Positions 1-7,677 of a DNA stretch of 64,000 nt are shown here, piece by piece. Every line of letters begins with the position of its first letter. The stretch's first letter is position 1. The notes under the pieces were generated by a model that made no database searches, was not told the origin of the DNA, and saw nothing but the letters and a program-made list of their open reading frames with translations. Location: assembly GCA_947492825.1 (NCBI GenBank), contig CANLNT010000001.1, positions 124,001 through 188,000 on the forward strand, written 5' to 3'. A program made the position numbers and the translations under genes. This DNA comes from an uncultured Paracoccaceae bacterium (lineage in GTDB: Bacteria > Pseudomonadota > Alphaproteobacteria > Rhodobacterales > Rhodobacteraceae).

Positions 1-195
1 AGCGATGATGGCATCAGAAATTTCTGCGCGCGACAGGTCGGCCACATTGGCGATCACATCGCCACGTGCGGGGTTTGTCACTGGGAATGTCTTGCCAGAG
101 GCGGCATTCACCCACGCGCCGCCGACATAGGCTTTTTCACACAAAAGCTCTGGCCGGCTCAGGTGTGATTTCAAATCCGTTACTGTGTTGCGCAT
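1..195 (-). CDS. gabD: Succinate-semialdehyde dehydrogenase, N-terminal fragment (runs off window)
   Basis: Only the first 65 codons are present; the gene continues beyond the left edge. The translation begins MRNTVTDLKSHLSRPELL and then reads AYVGGAWVNAASGKTFPVTN, the typical N-terminal strand and loop of NAD(P)-dependent aldehyde dehydrogenases, with spacing closest to the GabD class that oxidises succinate semialdehyde to succinate. The ATG at 195 is preceded by a strong AAGGGGG ribosome binding site five bases away. The catalytic Cys and Glu lie outside the window, so the substrate is inferred from the N-terminal pattern only. It is transcribed divergently from the hydrolase at 266. Confidence 0.75.
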   Translation of the reverse strand, partial: MRNTVTDLKSHLSRPELLCEKAYVGGAWVNAASGKTFPVTNPARGDVIANVADLSRAEISDAIIA

Positions 196-265
196 GATGT
201 CCCCCTTGCTGTCAAACGCCTTTTTGACTTGATTGGCAGTTAGGCACAGCCGAAAGGGAATGGAA

Positions 266-1042
266 ATGGATATTGATGACGCCTTTGCCAATCTGGCACA
301 TGTCCCCGACGGCGCGCTTTTGCCCGCCCGATGGGCGCAGGAAGGGCAGCGCTATCGCGAGAGCGCGCGCTACCTGGCAGATGTGCCTTATGGTGAGGGT
401 GCGCGCGAGGTCTTTGATCTGTTCCTGCCTGAGCGCTTGGCCAAAGGGACTATGGTCTTCATTCATGGCGGGTATTGGCGCAGTTCGGACAAGTCGGACT
501 GGTCTTATCTGGCCGCCGGGGCGGTCGTGGCCGGTTGGGCCGTGGCGATGCCATCTTATGACCTGTGCCCGGAGGTAACGATTGCTCAGATCACGCAGCA
601 GATCGGCAAAGCCATTGGTACGATTGCGGATCGTGTGCCGGGGCCATTGCGGATCACCGGGCATTCGGCGGGCGGGCAACTGGCGGCGCGGATGTTGGCC
701 CCGGATTTGGCGGCAGACTGGACCGAACGCGTTGAAAAGGTGGTGCCAATCTCGGCGGTGTCGGACCTTGCACCGCTGTTGCAGACGCAAATGAACAATG
801 ATCTGCGGCTGGATTCAGACATCGCCCGCGCAGAAAGCCCGATCCATCAGCCACCGCCAGTGGTGCCTGTGACCGTTTGGGTTGGCGGCGACGAACGCCC
901 GGTCTTTGTGGAACAGGCCCGGGCCTTGGCGGATGCATGGTCGTGCGAGATGGTGAACGACGCAGGGCGGCACCATTTTGATGTGCTTGACGGGCTGCGG
1001 GATGCGCACAGCCCCTTGATGCGGGCGATTTTGGGCGATTGA
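266..1042 (+). CDS. Alpha/beta hydrolase, kynurenine-formamidase type
   Basis: A 258-residue cytosolic alpha/beta hydrolase. It carries the oxyanion-hole motif HGGYW near residue 67 and the nucleophile elbow GHSAGG with Ser at about 134; a late Asp in VGGDERPVFVEQA and a His in GRHHFDVLDGL complete a plausible triad. The HGGYW plus GHSAGG pairing is characteristic of eukaryote-like arylformamidases, which hydrolyse N-formylkynurenine to kynurenine, but the same subfamily contains general esterases. The ATG at 266 is chosen because AGGGA sits six bases upstream; an in-frame TTG at 233 and ATG at 260 are less well placed. No other tryptophan-degradation gene is visible, so the substrate remains open. 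Confidence 0.75.
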   Translation: MDIDDAFANLAHVPDGALLPARWAQEGQRYRESARYLADVPYGEGAREVFDLFLPERLAKGTMVFIHGGYWRSSDKSDWSYLAAGAVVAGWAVAMPSYDLCPEVTIAQITQQIGKAIGTIADRVPGPLRITGHSAGGQLAARMLAPDLAADWTERVEKVVPISAVSDLAPLLQTQMNNDLRLDSDIARAESPIHQPPPVVPVTVWVGGDERPVFVEQARALADAWSCEMVNDAGRHHFDVLDGLRDAHSPLMRAILGD

Positions 1043-1052
1043 ACGTGGCCTG

Positions 1053-2015
1053 CTAAGGCGCGAAGGTGCGGGCGTAGCATGCGGGTGCCTCGTGCGGGGC
1101 AGACCGCGCAAGATAGACACCGCGCGCAATGGCACGGGCCATGCAGGTGGCCGCGGCATGGCCAAGGTGAACAGGGTCAGAAGCAGGGACATCGCCAGTG
1201 CTGACCGCAAAGATCAGATCGCCATCCATCGGGGTATGTGCAGGCACCAGCGCGCGGGCGACGCCATCATGTGCCGCGGTTGCAAGGCGCGTACATTCGG
1301 CCTGTGTCAGTCGCGCGGATGTCGCAACGATCCCGATGGTAGTGTTTTGCGCGGAAAGTTTGGTGACAGGTGCATCACGCGGATAAGTCGCAGAGGGGCC
1401 GAGGTTGCCAAATTCGCCGTCTTCTTCAAAGGGGGCGGCCCAAAAGTGCGGACCATCGCCGACAGTGGCTGATCCGAGCGCGTTCACTGCCACAAGTGCG
1501 CCCACAATGGTGCCATCGGGCAAAGCGGTCGAGGCAGAGCCGAGCCCGCCTTTCAGCGTGGCCGTTGTTGCCCCAAACCCCGCGCCCGCCGTGCCAAGCG
1601 CAAAGCTCTGTTCAGCCGCCTGAAAAGCATCCGCACCAAGGCCGCGATAGGGGTTGCTGGTCCAGTTTTTGTCGCCGCCATTGAGCAGATCAAACAGAAT
1701 TGCACCGGGCACGATTGGCACGCGCATGTCGCCTACCGCAAAGCCGCGACCGACGGTGCGCAGGGCGTCGGTGACACCCGAAGCAGCATCAAGACCAAAG
1801 CTGCTGCCGCCCGACAACACTAGCGCGTCCACCTGTTGCACCAGCTTGTCAGGCGCCAGCAAATCAGTCTCTCGCGTGCCGGGTGCGCCGCCCATGACGT
1901 TGACGCCACAAGTGAACGGGCGGTCCCCTGTCAGGACCGTGCAGCCCGATCTTAAGGCCGCGTCTTGTGCGTTGCCCACCAACAGGCCGGGCACATCGGT
2001 GATCAGATTCCGCAT
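1053..2015 (-). CDS. P1 family peptidase (DmpA/BapA-like, family S58)
   Basis: A 320-residue member of the P1 (DmpA) family of N-terminal nucleophile aminopeptidases, which release N-terminal D- or beta-amino acids after self-cleavage. The glycine-rich GGSSFGLDAASG segment (about 69-80) and VGALVAVNALG (171-181) match the family. The expected self-processing site lies at QNTTIGIVAT, where Thr225 or Thr226 would become the nucleophile of the beta chain; family members often have Ser here, so this is an inference. The start ATG at 2015 overlaps the stop of the upstream gene as TGATG. It is the last gene of a four-gene unit with a DsbA-like protein, an SDR and a small unknown protein. Confidence 0.85.
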   Translation of the reverse strand: MRNLITDVPGLLVGNAQDAALRSGCTVLTGDRPFTCGVNVMGGAPGTRETDLLAPDKLVQQVDALVLSGGSSFGLDAASGVTDALRTVGRGFAVGDMRVPIVPGAILFDLLNGGDKNWTSNPYRGLGADAFQAAEQSFALGTAGAGFGATTATLKGGLGSASTALPDGTIVGALVAVNALGSATVGDGPHFWAAPFEEDGEFGNLGPSATYPRDAPVTKLSAQNTTIGIVATSARLTQAECTRLATAAHDGVARALVPAHTPMDGDLIFAVSTGDVPASDPVHLGHAAATCMARAIARGVYLARSAPHEAPACYARTFAP

Positions 2016-2461
2016 CAAACCGCGACCAATTGCGGGCCGAGGTATGTCAGCCGGTCGGTGTCGTCCAATTCGTAAGGAAGTCCGCCAAAGGCGTGTTCTG
2101 TGATTAATATCAACGTGTTGTCCCCGGCCATGCGTAGGACGATGTCGTCAGCTTCTTGTTCGGACAGGAATTCGATTAGCCGTGTTGGAATGTCGCCGTG
2201 AATCATCTCGACCTCATCCGTGTCGATGAACGCTCCTGTCAATTCGCGCGTCAGATCGACCGGCAGATCAGCACCGGGCGCGATGTAGCAAAACCTGTGC
2301 GCCTCTTCCGGGCCGTCAAAATCGGCGCTGAACAGATGCAGGCGCAACTGCCCATCGGGCGTTGGACGTGCACGTTTGGGCGCGGGGGTCCGCAACGGTT
2401 CTGAGGGGATCAGGCGCAAGGCGTGGCGGCCAAGCCTGCGCAGGAGTGGGATCCAGTTCAA
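2015..2461 (-). CDS. Conserved hypothetical protein, 148 aa
   Basis: This small soluble protein is not recognised. It has a basic, proline-rich N-terminus (about residues 1-40, many Arg and Pro), then an acidic domain with regularly spaced hydrophobic strands ending in AFGGLPYELDDTDRLTYLGP. No signal peptide, membrane segment or Cys motif is seen. The start codon is TTG at 2461, overlapping the SDR stop codon as TTGA, and its own stop overlaps the ATG of the peptidase gene, so it is embedded by translational coupling between two real genes. That position and the intact reading frame support it as a true gene. A role with the neighbouring peptidase or dehydrogenase cannot be stated. Confidence 0.7.
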   Translation of the reverse strand: MNWIPLLRRLGRHALRLIPSEPLRTPAPKRARPTPDGQLRLHLFSADFDGPEEAHRFCYIAPGADLPVDLTRELTGAFIDTDEVEMIHGDIPTRLIEFLSEQEADDIVLRMAGDNTLILITEHAFGGLPYELDDTDRLTYLGPQLVAV

Positions 2462-3198
2462 ATTGTGCGACCTCCGTCGATTTCCAGCGCCACCCCGGTA
2501 ATCAACCCTGCACTGTCAGAGCAAAGGAATGTGGCGGCGGCACCAATGTCGTCTGGGGTTGAAAACCGGCCCAAAGGGATGCCCGACAGAAATTTTTCCC
2601 GCATCTCTGGCGACTCTCCTCCCATGAAATCTGCCAGAAGCGGGGTATCGCCCGCGACGGGGTTCAGCGCATTCACACGGATGTTATAGGGGGCAAGTTC
2701 AATTGCCATTGCTTTGGTGGTTGTGATCATCCAGCCCTTTGACGCGCTGTACCAGATCAGGTTCGGGCGAGGTGAGACGCTTGCCGCCGAGGCGATATTG
2801 AGGATCACGCCCGATTTGCGCGCCTTCATCGCAGGCACCAGATGTCGGGCGGTGAGGTAGACGGATTTGGCGTTGACGGCGAACACGCGGTCGAACTCCT
2901 CCTCGTTCACATCTTCCATCGCACCAGGGGCATGGGTCGTGCCGGCATTGTTCACCAGAATGTCCAGATCACCCAGTTGATCGGCCACGGCATAGGCAAG
3001 CCCCGCGACCGAAGCATTGTCGGCGACATTGGTGGTGACGGCATATCCGCCCACCTCTGCCGCGACCGATTTTGCGGCGTCAGCATTCAAATCGGCGATC
3101 ATCACCTTGGCCCCTTCGGCCGCGAACGCGCGCGAGATCCCAGCGCCAAAGCCTGATCCGCCGCCGGTGACCACCGCCGTCTTACCGTCTAACCGCAT
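2458..3198 (-). CDS. Short-chain dehydrogenase/reductase (SDR)
   Basis: A 246-residue classical SDR. It shows the nucleotide-binding TGGGSGFG (11-18), the NNAG structural motif (83-86), catalytic Ser near 137-140 and Tyr150-x3-Lys154 in YSASKGW, followed by the PVAGDTPLL loop. An Asp (IADLN) at the end of the second strand favours NAD(H). The usual PG after the active site is replaced by PVAG. The real start is the ATG at 3198; the frame stays open far upstream but only antisense-like sequence over the DsbA-like gene. It overlaps the upstream gene by ten bases and the downstream gene by TTGA. The substrate cannot be deduced; FabG-like or sugar/alcohol dehydrogenase are both possible. Confidence 0.85.
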   Translation of the reverse strand: MRLDGKTAVVTGGGSGFGAGISRAFAAEGAKVMIADLNADAAKSVAAEVGGYAVTTNVADNASVAGLAYAVADQLGDLDILVNNAGTTHAPGAMEDVNEEEFDRVFAVNAKSVYLTARHLVPAMKARKSGVILNIASAASVSPRPNLIWYSASKGWMITTTKAMAIELAPYNIRVNALNPVAGDTPLLADFMGGESPEMREKFLSGIPLGRFSTPDDIGAAATFLCSDSAGLITGVALEIDGGRTI

Positions 3199-3908
3199 AC
3201 CTGATTGTCCTGTCGTTCCGTCGCGATGATCTGCGCGATCTGATGCTCTGGCAAGGCACCTAGGATCACTGTGCGCCCGATTACGGTGCCGGGTGTGCCA
3301 TAGATGCCCAGACGTGCGGCGACGCCATACTCTTGTGCCAAGTGGTTCGCGACCGTTGCGCTGTCGATGTCCGCGACCCAGCGCTGATGGTCGAGGCCGG
3401 TGCGGTCTGCAATATCCGCAAGTCGTGCCGGGGTGATAGGTCCGGGGGTGCCCAGCAAGATGCTTGCGATATCCTGATCCGCGCTTTGCAGCTTTGCCGC
3501 AAGAAGGACCTTTGCGACAGCAACAGAACGGGGCCCCAGCAAGGGCAGTTCGTGGCGGATCAGCGGAATAGGCTGATCGCCGATGGCGGCACGGGTTGCG
3601 GCCTCCATTCTGGGGCAGTTCGGGCATTGCACGTCCGAGAAATAGGCAATGGCCAAGCCGTCGTTGCCGCCAAAAAGGGCGGGGCAAAGCGCGCCGGTGA
3701 ATTGCGGTGCGGGTGCATCAAGACCTGCGAAGATGCCTGCACTGGCAGAAAAGGCACCTGCGCGATCCAACTGCCGAAACGGCTCTGCGCCCGGAATTGC
3801 GGTGAATGTCGCAGGGTCCTGGCCCAAACGGGCCAAACGCGGCGCGCCCCAAACCCAGCCTGCGATTGCGGCTAGTCCGACCCCTTGCAAGACGCGGCGG
3901 CGTTTCAT
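3189..3908 (-). CDS. DsbA-like thioredoxin-fold protein, Tat or Sec exported
   Basis: A 239-residue exported thiol-disulfide protein. The N-terminus MKRRRVLQGVGLAAIAG combines a twin-arginine-like RRRVLQG with a hydrophobic core, suggesting Tat export. A redox motif CPNC lies at residues 95-98 after YFSDVQ, and the family cis-proline appears in IYGTPGTVIG near residue 205; an all-alpha insert separates them as in DsbA. The CPNC dipeptide is unusual beside the CPHC of E. coli DsbA and suggests a different redox potential, which is inference. It is the first gene of the minus-strand unit running to 1053. A short open frame upstream that overlaps its ATG was not accepted as a gene. Confidence 0.8.
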   Translation of the reverse strand: MKRRRVLQGVGLAAIAGWVWGAPRLARLGQDPATFTAIPGAEPFRQLDRAGAFSASAGIFAGLDAPAPQFTGALCPALFGGNDGLAIAYFSDVQCPNCPRMEAATRAAIGDQPIPLIRHELPLLGPRSVAVAKVLLAAKLQSADQDIASILLGTPGPITPARLADIADRTGLDHQRWVADIDSATVANHLAQEYGVAARLGIYGTPGTVIGRTVILGALPEHQIAQIIATERQDNQVCG

Positions 3909-4073
3909 GATTTATGGCCCTTCATGGGCGCAGCATGCATGGGCGGGTTCAAAAGCAAAAGGGTGTGCCGCAAGTCCGCACCCGCTGTGTAGCGCGTAAA
4001 TGGGTGAACCGGCTTCTGATGGAGCAGCTCTGCGCGCGGAAAGGTGCAGGTTTTGCCGTCAGGACAGGAAAAT

Positions 4074-4099
4074 TCCCCCTCGCTTTTCCGTGAGGGGGA
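4074..4099. other. GC-rich hairpin in the divergent intergenic region
   Basis: An eight-base-pair inverted repeat, TCCCCCTC and GAGGGGGA separated by ten bases, lies between the DsbA-like gene (minus) and the L,D-transpeptidase gene (plus). On the minus strand it is followed by ATTTTCC and looks like a weak terminator, yet no minus-strand gene lies just upstream of it. It sits immediately upstream of the candidate promoter at 4112. Its role is unknown. Confidence 0.4.
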
Positions 4100-4111
4100 G
4101 CCTGGGTTGAA

Positions 4112-4139
4112 TTGCACTTTTGTGACAGGGTGCTATGAA
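4112..4139 (+). promoter_or_regulatory. Putative sigma-70 promoter of the L,D-transpeptidase gene
   Basis: TTGCAC at 4112-4117 and TATGAA at 4134-4139 are separated by 16 bases and would start transcription near 4146, about 14 bases before the ATG at 4160. This is a match by eye to the housekeeping consensus only. Confidence 0.4.
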
Positions 4140-4159
4140 ACCAAAGAGTCTTTATAGGT

Positions 4160-5002
4160 ATGCATATGCTGTCTGTCCCGAATATTTCGCGCCGCGCCTT
4201 TGGTGCGATGTTGCTGTCCACCGTGGCTGCTTGCGGCCCACGTGTGCCTGCATCCAACATCGACGTGCCAGAGGCGATGAATTTTGCACCCGGGTACGAG
4301 CCTATTTTCGACGCGGGCTACAACCTGCCGGGCATTCCGCCGGAATATACCCAAGGAGATAATCGCCGGATGTCTGGCCTTTATCTGGGCGAGCAAAGCG
4401 CCGGCACTTTGGATGTCGATCCCTATGCGAAGTTTTTGTACTTTATCGAAGAAGACGGTCGTGCGATCCGCTATCCGGTTGGTGTCGGGCGCGCCGGGCT
4501 TAGCTTTGCGGGCAACGGCGTCATCTCGCTGAAGCGGAAATGGCCGGGCTGGACGCCGACGCAGAACATGCTGCGCCGGGAGCCAGAGGTCTATGGGCCG
4601 TTTGCGCGCGGCATTCCCGGTGGGTTGCGTAGCCCGTTGGGTGCGCGTGCGCTGTACCTCTACCGCAACGGTCGCGATACGTTCTTTCGCATACACGGCA
4701 CTAACGATTTGGAATCAATAGGAAATTCCGGTTCCGCTGGCTGTATTCGCCTGTTCAATCAGGACATCATCGACCTGTATGATCGTTGTCCGCGCGGGAT
4801 CAGGGTGCATGTGCGGTCGCGCGAGGAATCCCTACGCGTCGATCCAGAAAACTATGAGCGCGGCGTTGAACTGCCGCCCCGCCAGATTGACCCGGATGAG
4901 ATTTATGGTGAAGAGGCGTTGGCCAACGATCGCCCGCCTGATTTTGATGCGGTAAATCCGGACGATCTGGTGTTTGAAACAGCCGTTGGCGGCGAAACCT
5001 AA
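4160..5002 (+). CDS. L,D-transpeptidase (YkuD domain), probable lipoprotein
   Basis: A 280-residue cell-wall enzyme that forms 3-3 cross-links in peptidoglycan or attaches proteins to it. The N-terminus NISRRAFGAMLLSTVAACG has a twin-arginine and a lipobox-like AAC with Cys25, so it is probably an exported lipoprotein. The YkuD catalytic signature is complete: HGTN with His179, then SAGCIRL with the nucleophile Cys195. The Asp/Glu-rich C-terminal tail after residue 220 has no recognised domain. The start at 4160 has only a weak ribosome binding site; an ATG two codons downstream is an alternative. It is a single gene with its own promoter candidate. Confidence 0.9.
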   Translation: MHMLSVPNISRRAFGAMLLSTVAACGPRVPASNIDVPEAMNFAPGYEPIFDAGYNLPGIPPEYTQGDNRRMSGLYLGEQSAGTLDVDPYAKFLYFIEEDGRAIRYPVGVGRAGLSFAGNGVISLKRKWPGWTPTQNMLRREPEVYGPFARGIPGGLRSPLGARALYLYRNGRDTFFRIHGTNDLESIGNSGSAGCIRLFNQDIIDLYDRCPRGIRVHVRSREESLRVDPENYERGVELPPRQIDPDEIYGEEALANDRPPDFDAVNPDDLVFETAVGGET

Positions 5003-5073
5003 ACCGCCACGCAAGCCCCCTGAATTGGTCAAGAATTCGTCACGTTCACCGGTGAAAACCGCATGACGTGGAT

Positions 5074-5115
5074 TTGTAAAATGGTGTAACATTTCCTAGA
5101 TTGAATGTAACACCA
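5074..5115 (+). promoter_or_regulatory. Promoter of the nine-gene AAA+ operon with overlapping inverted repeat
   Basis: TTGTAA at 5074-5079 and TAGATT at 5097-5102 are 17 bases apart and form a plausible sigma-70 promoter for the gene at 5137. A 12-base inverted repeat with one mismatch, TGGTGTAACATT at 5082-5093 and AATGTAACACCA at 5104-5115, straddles the -10 box, so a dimeric regulator bound there would block transcription. No regulator gene lies in the operon. Confidence 0.45.
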
Positions 5116-5136
5116 AGACCAACAGGGGAATTTCAT

Positions 5137-6216
5137 ATGGCCGATTTCGACGCGCAGATTCAGGAAAGTCAGACTCAGGTCGCAGAAGCGCAAAGCAAGA
5201 TTTCTGAACTGACCAGCCGGATCGAGGCAGCGCGGCAGAAGATGGCACAAGGTGCTGATATCTCTGTCGATATCGAGAATGCGAGCCTTGAGGATGTGCA
5301 TGCGCATACCGAATTAATGAACGCGAATATCGCGGAACTCATTATGGGTCTGGATGATGTGACCGCCGCCTTTTCCAAGGATTTTGACGAGATGCGGTCA
5401 AAAACCACGATGGAAAGCATCGTGGGTTGGTTTTCTGCGGGCAAGTCCGATTCCATGCGCGAAGAGCGGATGCGCACAGCGTCGGTTGATGACAAGTTGC
5501 AGGACCTGATCAGCAAGTCGGACGTGATCACCAAGTTGCTGGAAAGCCAATTGGCGACGCTGAACGAACAGAAAACCTCTGTGGAAACCAACTTGCAAGG
5601 CACCCTGACAGAGCGAGAGACGACCGTGGCCGAGTTGGAAACTGTGCGCGCCGATGTGCTGGGCATGGATCCCAAGATCATTGAGCTTGAGAACAAGATT
5701 TCCGTGGAACAGGATGCCGCTAAGCGCACCGCCTTGGAAACTGAACTGGCCGCTTTGAACACCCGCTACAACGAGCTGGTGCAGGAAGAGCAGGTCAAAC
5801 TGGCCAAGAGTCAGACGCTTGAGCGCTATATCGAAAAGGGCAAGACCTGGATCGACAGCCTGCAGAATCAGGCGGCGACGCAGATGGTGCTGATCAACAA
5901 ACTGCAGACAGACACCAAGCAGCGCGTGGTGCTCTATGATGCCCTGTCAAAGTCGTTGAAGACCGCACAGCAGCAGGACGTGGCGCATAAGATCAACGAG
6001 ATCGGCGTGCAAACCGACCAAGAGGCGCAGACCGCGATGGCGGCGATTGGCTCTGCCACGAACGCCCGCATGGCCGATATGATGGAAGCCCACGAAGACC
6101 ACATGGTCTTTGCCCGCGAGGTGCTGGAGCAGAAGGCAAAAGCCGACGAACGCTTTATCCGCCGGTTCCAGAAGATTGTCGAGAAGCACGATAGCAATCA
6201 GTATGGGGATCAGTAG
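5137..6216 (+). CDS. Coiled-coil protein, TelA-like (toxic anion resistance family candidate)
   Basis: A 359-residue, almost wholly helical cytosolic protein. Heptad-like runs rich in Glu, Gln and Lys cover roughly residues 1-45 and 120-260, interrupted by a hydrophobic MESIVGWFSAG near 100. The order (central coiled coil, then QMVLINKLQTDTKQRVVLYD near 255-275 and a long helical tail) resembles TelA/KlaA proteins of the toxic anion resistance family, but this is recognition by pattern and not certain. The start is the ATG at 5137 with AGGGGA upstream; an earlier in-frame start at 5101 would place coding sequence inside the inverted repeat. It heads the operon that contains the AAA+ ATPase, so it may be the substrate or scaffold of that ATPase. 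Confidence 0.7.
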   Translation: MADFDAQIQESQTQVAEAQSKISELTSRIEAARQKMAQGADISVDIENASLEDVHAHTELMNANIAELIMGLDDVTAAFSKDFDEMRSKTTMESIVGWFSAGKSDSMREERMRTASVDDKLQDLISKSDVITKLLESQLATLNEQKTSVETNLQGTLTERETTVAELETVRADVLGMDPKIIELENKISVEQDAAKRTALETELAALNTRYNELVQEEQVKLAKSQTLERYIEKGKTWIDSLQNQAATQMVLINKLQTDTKQRVVLYDALSKSLKTAQQQDVAHKINEIGVQTDQEAQTAMAAIGSATNARMADMMEAHEDHMVFAREVLEQKAKADERFIRRFQKIVEKHDSNQYGDQ

Positions 6217-6219
6217 GGC

Positions 6220-6498
6220 TTGAAGACGCTCCTGCGGCCGTTTGGATTTTTCTTTGAGATCGTCTTTGCGCTTCATTTCGGACGCGGAGACAAATGGTGG
6301 GCGTGGTGCGTAATCTACCTCGTCCCGCTGTCAGCGGTTGTCGCATACATCTTGCTAAGAACGCATGAATTGGGGTTAAGCCCGACCCAATCGACAAAAG
6401 TCGTCGCCTGGATATTTGTATACCTTGCAATTTCAGCTGGCGGCGTCTTTTTGCGTACCCATCGTGGCAAAGAAAAAGAGGGTAAGCTCACTTCATGA
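6220..6498 (+). CDS. Small two-helix membrane protein
   Basis: A 92-residue protein of unknown function with two predicted transmembrane segments (about 25-46, WWAWCVIYLVPLSAVVAYIL, and 59-78) and a charged C-terminal tail RTHRGKEKEGK that should face the cytoplasm. It starts with TTG at 6220 three bases after the preceding stop, and its own stop overlaps the next ATG as ATGA. No homologous family is recognised. Its position between a coiled-coil protein and an unknown soluble protein in a coupled operon suggests it anchors the complex to the membrane. Confidence 0.65.
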   Translation: MKTLLRPFGFFFEIVFALHFGRGDKWWAWCVIYLVPLSAVVAYILLRTHELGLSPTQSTKVVAWIFVYLAISAGGVFLRTHRGKEKEGKLTS

Positions 6499-7613
6499 TT
6501 GACGCCCCGACCCTCGACCACTTCAAGCTGGAGGATACCCGCGTCACGCGGCGGTATTTTGGCAAGTTTGAAAAGATCACCAACCACCTGACCAAAGTGG
6601 CTGCAACGATGGAGGCCGAAGCGCGGCTGTCCCGCGCGGATATCGAGGCGATGACGCGCTATCTGGCCGGGCTAAACTACACCTTCCGGGCACTGGCGCA
6701 TAAATACCATTTCAGCGGGCGCTGGGATCACGCGGGGCAGTTGACGTTTGATCGGGTGGACAGCGGTTTTCCGGTGTATCAAGAGCTGCTTGAGATGGCG
6801 AATGATGCGCTTCAGGCCGAACGGCATCTGAACACAATGCCCGACAGCGACACGCTGAAAGACCAGATGGTACGCGTGATTGTGGGCGAACAGGCGATCC
6901 CGACCAAGCTGCAATATGCGCTCAGCCAGCGGCTTTACTACGAAGAACTGCTGAAGGGGCAGTTGTTCTGGGCACGGAATGATCCGCAGGCGGTGTGGCT
7001 GGGCAATGATGGCGAACGGCGACACTTTCAGATCCATTGGGCGGTCTACGACAGTCAGGTCAACCTGCCGACGATCTACTTGTTGGACGTCCATGACACC
7101 GGACGCACAGGCCTGCCCAAAGACGAACGGCGCTGGCCCGAGGCGCAGCAGCATTTGATGGCGCAAAGCCTTGCGCATCTGAAGCTGTTGACGATTGCCA
7201 AAGGCTTTGACGAGGATTTCGACGATCTGCACCCGGTGCGGCTGCGCCGGTTTCACATGGGGCCGATGTATTCCAGCGCCTTTACCCGACAGACGGGACC
7301 GTTGCGCGAAGTGCTGGAACAGGCCCGCGCGCCGGTGGGCGAGGATTGGGCGTTGGTCTGGACCGAGGAAGAGTTGGTGTCAGAGCGGGTCGAACAAGTG
7401 AAATCCGGCTGGTTCGGGTCTGTGGAACGGCAGATTTTCGCGCTTGATCCCTTTGCCGGGCAGGGTGGGGAAACAGGTGCCACGCGGATGGAACGGTCAT
7501 TGATCATGCCGGAGCGGCCCTATCAGGCGCTGGCAGAGCGCGACCCGCCGGGGTTTCGCGACGTGCGTAAGTTTGTCGTCGGCGATGGCGGGCGGGTGTT
7601 GAGTTACAGATGA
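6495..7613 (+). CDS. Unknown soluble protein, 372 aa
   Basis: No family is recognised. The N-terminal 130 residues are helical (KFEKITNHLTKVAATMEAEARLSRADIEAMTRYL), the middle contains alternating strands around HFQIHWAVYDSQVNLPTIYLLDVHDTG, and the C-terminal part has conserved-looking basic patches (PVRLRRFHMGPMYSSAF). No signal peptide or membrane helix is visible. The ATG at 6495 overlaps the preceding stop by four bases, so it is co-translated with the membrane protein before it. Sixty-four bases separate it from the AAA+ gene, and that gap holds a hairpin repeat. It is likely a partner of the ATPase, which is inferred from context alone. Confidence 0.65.
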   Translation: MIDAPTLDHFKLEDTRVTRRYFGKFEKITNHLTKVAATMEAEARLSRADIEAMTRYLAGLNYTFRALAHKYHFSGRWDHAGQLTFDRVDSGFPVYQELLEMANDALQAERHLNTMPDSDTLKDQMVRVIVGEQAIPTKLQYALSQRLYYEELLKGQLFWARNDPQAVWLGNDGERRHFQIHWAVYDSQVNLPTIYLLDVHDTGRTGLPKDERRWPEAQQHLMAQSLAHLKLLTIAKGFDEDFDDLHPVRLRRFHMGPMYSSAFTRQTGPLREVLEQARAPVGEDWALVWTEEELVSERVEQVKSGWFGSVERQIFALDPFAGQGGETGATRMERSLIMPERPYQALAERDPPGFRDVRKFVVGDGGRVLSYR

Positions 7614-7669
7614 CGAATTTTCGACGAAAATTCGGTGCCTCCGGCGGGGATTATTTTGGCCAAAAGAAG
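7614..7669 (+). repeat. Hairpin-plus-core repeat, copy 1
   Basis: A hairpin with nine-base arms (CGAATTTTC / GAAAATTCG, 7614-7634) is followed by the core at 7648-7669 whose centre is the 12-base palindrome TTTTGGCCAAAA and whose end is GAAG. The same architecture recurs at 12605-12655 and 21866-21914. In this copy the core's AGAAGG falls 7-8 bases before the ATG of the AAA+ gene and should serve as its Shine-Dalgarno sequence. Confidence 0.7.
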
Positions 7670-7677
7670 GTGGACCA

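Noticed and set aside
3199-3687. N-terminal extension of the SDR reading frame.
   Set aside because: The extension lies entirely over the DsbA-like gene in another frame and is Arg/Pro-rich shadow sequence; the SDR domain begins at the ATG at 3198.
4074-4099. Hairpin read as a terminator of a minus-strand gene.
   Set aside because: No minus-strand gene ends just upstream of it; the region is divergent.
3905-4117. A 70-codon minus-strand frame whose stop overlaps the ATG of the DsbA-like gene as ATGA.
   Set aside because: It runs through the GC-rich hairpin and the promoter candidate of the divergent gene, has no recognisable protein features and no good ribosome-binding site; the overlap is probably chance.
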